From the NCBI GenBank assembly GCA_034096865.1, contig JAWQFJ010005694.1:1-32500 (forward strand): a DNA stretch of 32,500 nucleotides, written 5' to 3'. This stretch comes from Theodoxus fluviatilis. Its lineage: Eukaryota > Mollusca > Gastropoda > Cycloneritida > Neritidae. The notes beneath the pieces were generated by a model. The model made no database searches and had not been told where the DNA came from. It saw only the letters and a list, made by a program, of their open reading frames with translations. A program made the position numbers and the translations under genes. How positions within the stretch are numbered: position 1 is the stretch's first letter; every line of letters starts with the position of its first letter. This document shows positions 31,882-32,500 of the stretch, piece after piece.

Positions 31882-32500
31882 CGCCCCCACTGGCTACAGC
31901 CGCTTTTGCTAGGCAGGCTTTGAGGTCTGGGGCCAAGCACTGGCAAGCTACAGCCGCTTTTGCTAGGCAGGCTTTGAGGTCTGGGGCCAATCACTGGCAA
32001 GCCCCCACTGGCTACAGCCGCTTTTGCTAGGCAGGCTTTGAGGTCTGGGGCCAAGCACTGGCAAGCCCCCACTGGCTACAGCTGCTTTTGCTAGGCAGGC
32101 TTTGAGGTCTGGGGCCAAGCACTGGCAAGCTACAGCCGCTTTTGCTAGGCAGGCTTTGAGGTCTGGGGCCAAGCACTGGCAAGCTACAGCCGCTTTTGCT
32201 AGGCAGGCTTTGAGGTCTGGGGCCAAGCACTGGCAAGCCCCACGGCTACAGCCGCTTTTGCTAGGCAGGCTTTGAGATCTGGGGCCAAGCACTGGCAAGC
32301 CGTCACTGGCTACAGCTGCTTTTGCTAGGCAGGCTTTGAGGTCTGGGGCCAAGCACTGGCAAGCCCCCACTGGCTACAGCCGCTTTTGCTAGGCAGGCTT
32401 TGAGGTCTGGGGCCAATCACTGGCAAGCCCCCACTGGCTACAGCCGCTTTTGGCTAGCAGGCCTTTGAGGTCTGGGGCCAAGCACTGGCAAGCCCCCACT
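31882..32500 (+). repeat. 64/54-bp minisatellite, ten copies, cut by the window edge
   Basis: The unit is GCTACAGCCGCTTTTGCTAG, GCAGGCTTTGAGGTCTGGGG, CCAAGCACTGGCAA, with or without GCCCCCACTG. GCTACAG begins at 31893, 31947, 32011, 32075, 32129, 32183, 32245, 32309, 32373 and 32437, giving steps of 54, 64, 64, 54, 54, 62, 64, 64, 64. The 10-bp module is therefore gained or lost as a block. The last unit has a small shift (TTTTGGCTAGCAGGCC). The array continues past 32500. Confidence 0.97.

Overview
This window looks like non-bacterial, animal-type nuclear DNA. There are no dense operons, no ribosome-binding sites and no complete recognisable gene. It contains minisatellites, a long GA microsatellite and AATAAA/ATTAAA signals, and the few protein-like stretches are short and bounded by spliceosomal-type AG/GT (once GC) sites. 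I suspect a marine invertebrate, perhaps a mollusc, but nothing here fixes the taxon.

About three quarters of the sequence is tandem repeat, built from about a dozen arrays with unrelated units: 16 bp (1-8290, cut by the left edge), 66 bp then 130 bp (9508-11172), 11 bp (11412-11471), 37 bp (12893-14336), 27 bp (16278-18083 and 18225-21014), CAGA/GA microsatellite (21291-21520), 64 bp (21762-25252), 20/21 bp G-rich (25560-26652), 26 bp (26757-28520), irregular G-rich (29155-30580), 39 bp (31170-31449) and 64/54 bp (31882-32500, cut by the right edge). Several carry second-level duplications (645, 598 and 364 bp). Nearly all the long open reading frames are by-products of these units: the 16-bp unit has no stop in any of six frames and no ATG in its + orientation.

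The islands between arrays hold the possible genes. The best candidates are: a + strand terminal exon at 8511-8601 just after the 16-bp array; a - strand gene end at about 12584-11674 (three phase-compatible exons, one GC-AG intron, and a 45-bp tandem duplication that doubles the last 3' splice site); a + strand exon at 21719-21827 whose coding end is the first copy of the 64-bp array; and a - strand terminal exon at 30922-31012 whose product resembles the closing helix of a PH domain. Weaker candidates lie near 11.3, 12.7, 15.0-15.3 and 25.3 kb, some overlapping on opposite strands, so not all can be real. None is assigned to a named gene. The implied genes would end here and extend through repeat-filled introns, partly outside the window.

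The recurring theme is that tandem duplications sit on or beside presumed exon boundaries, and that one multi-kilobase array appears to have grown from coding sequence.
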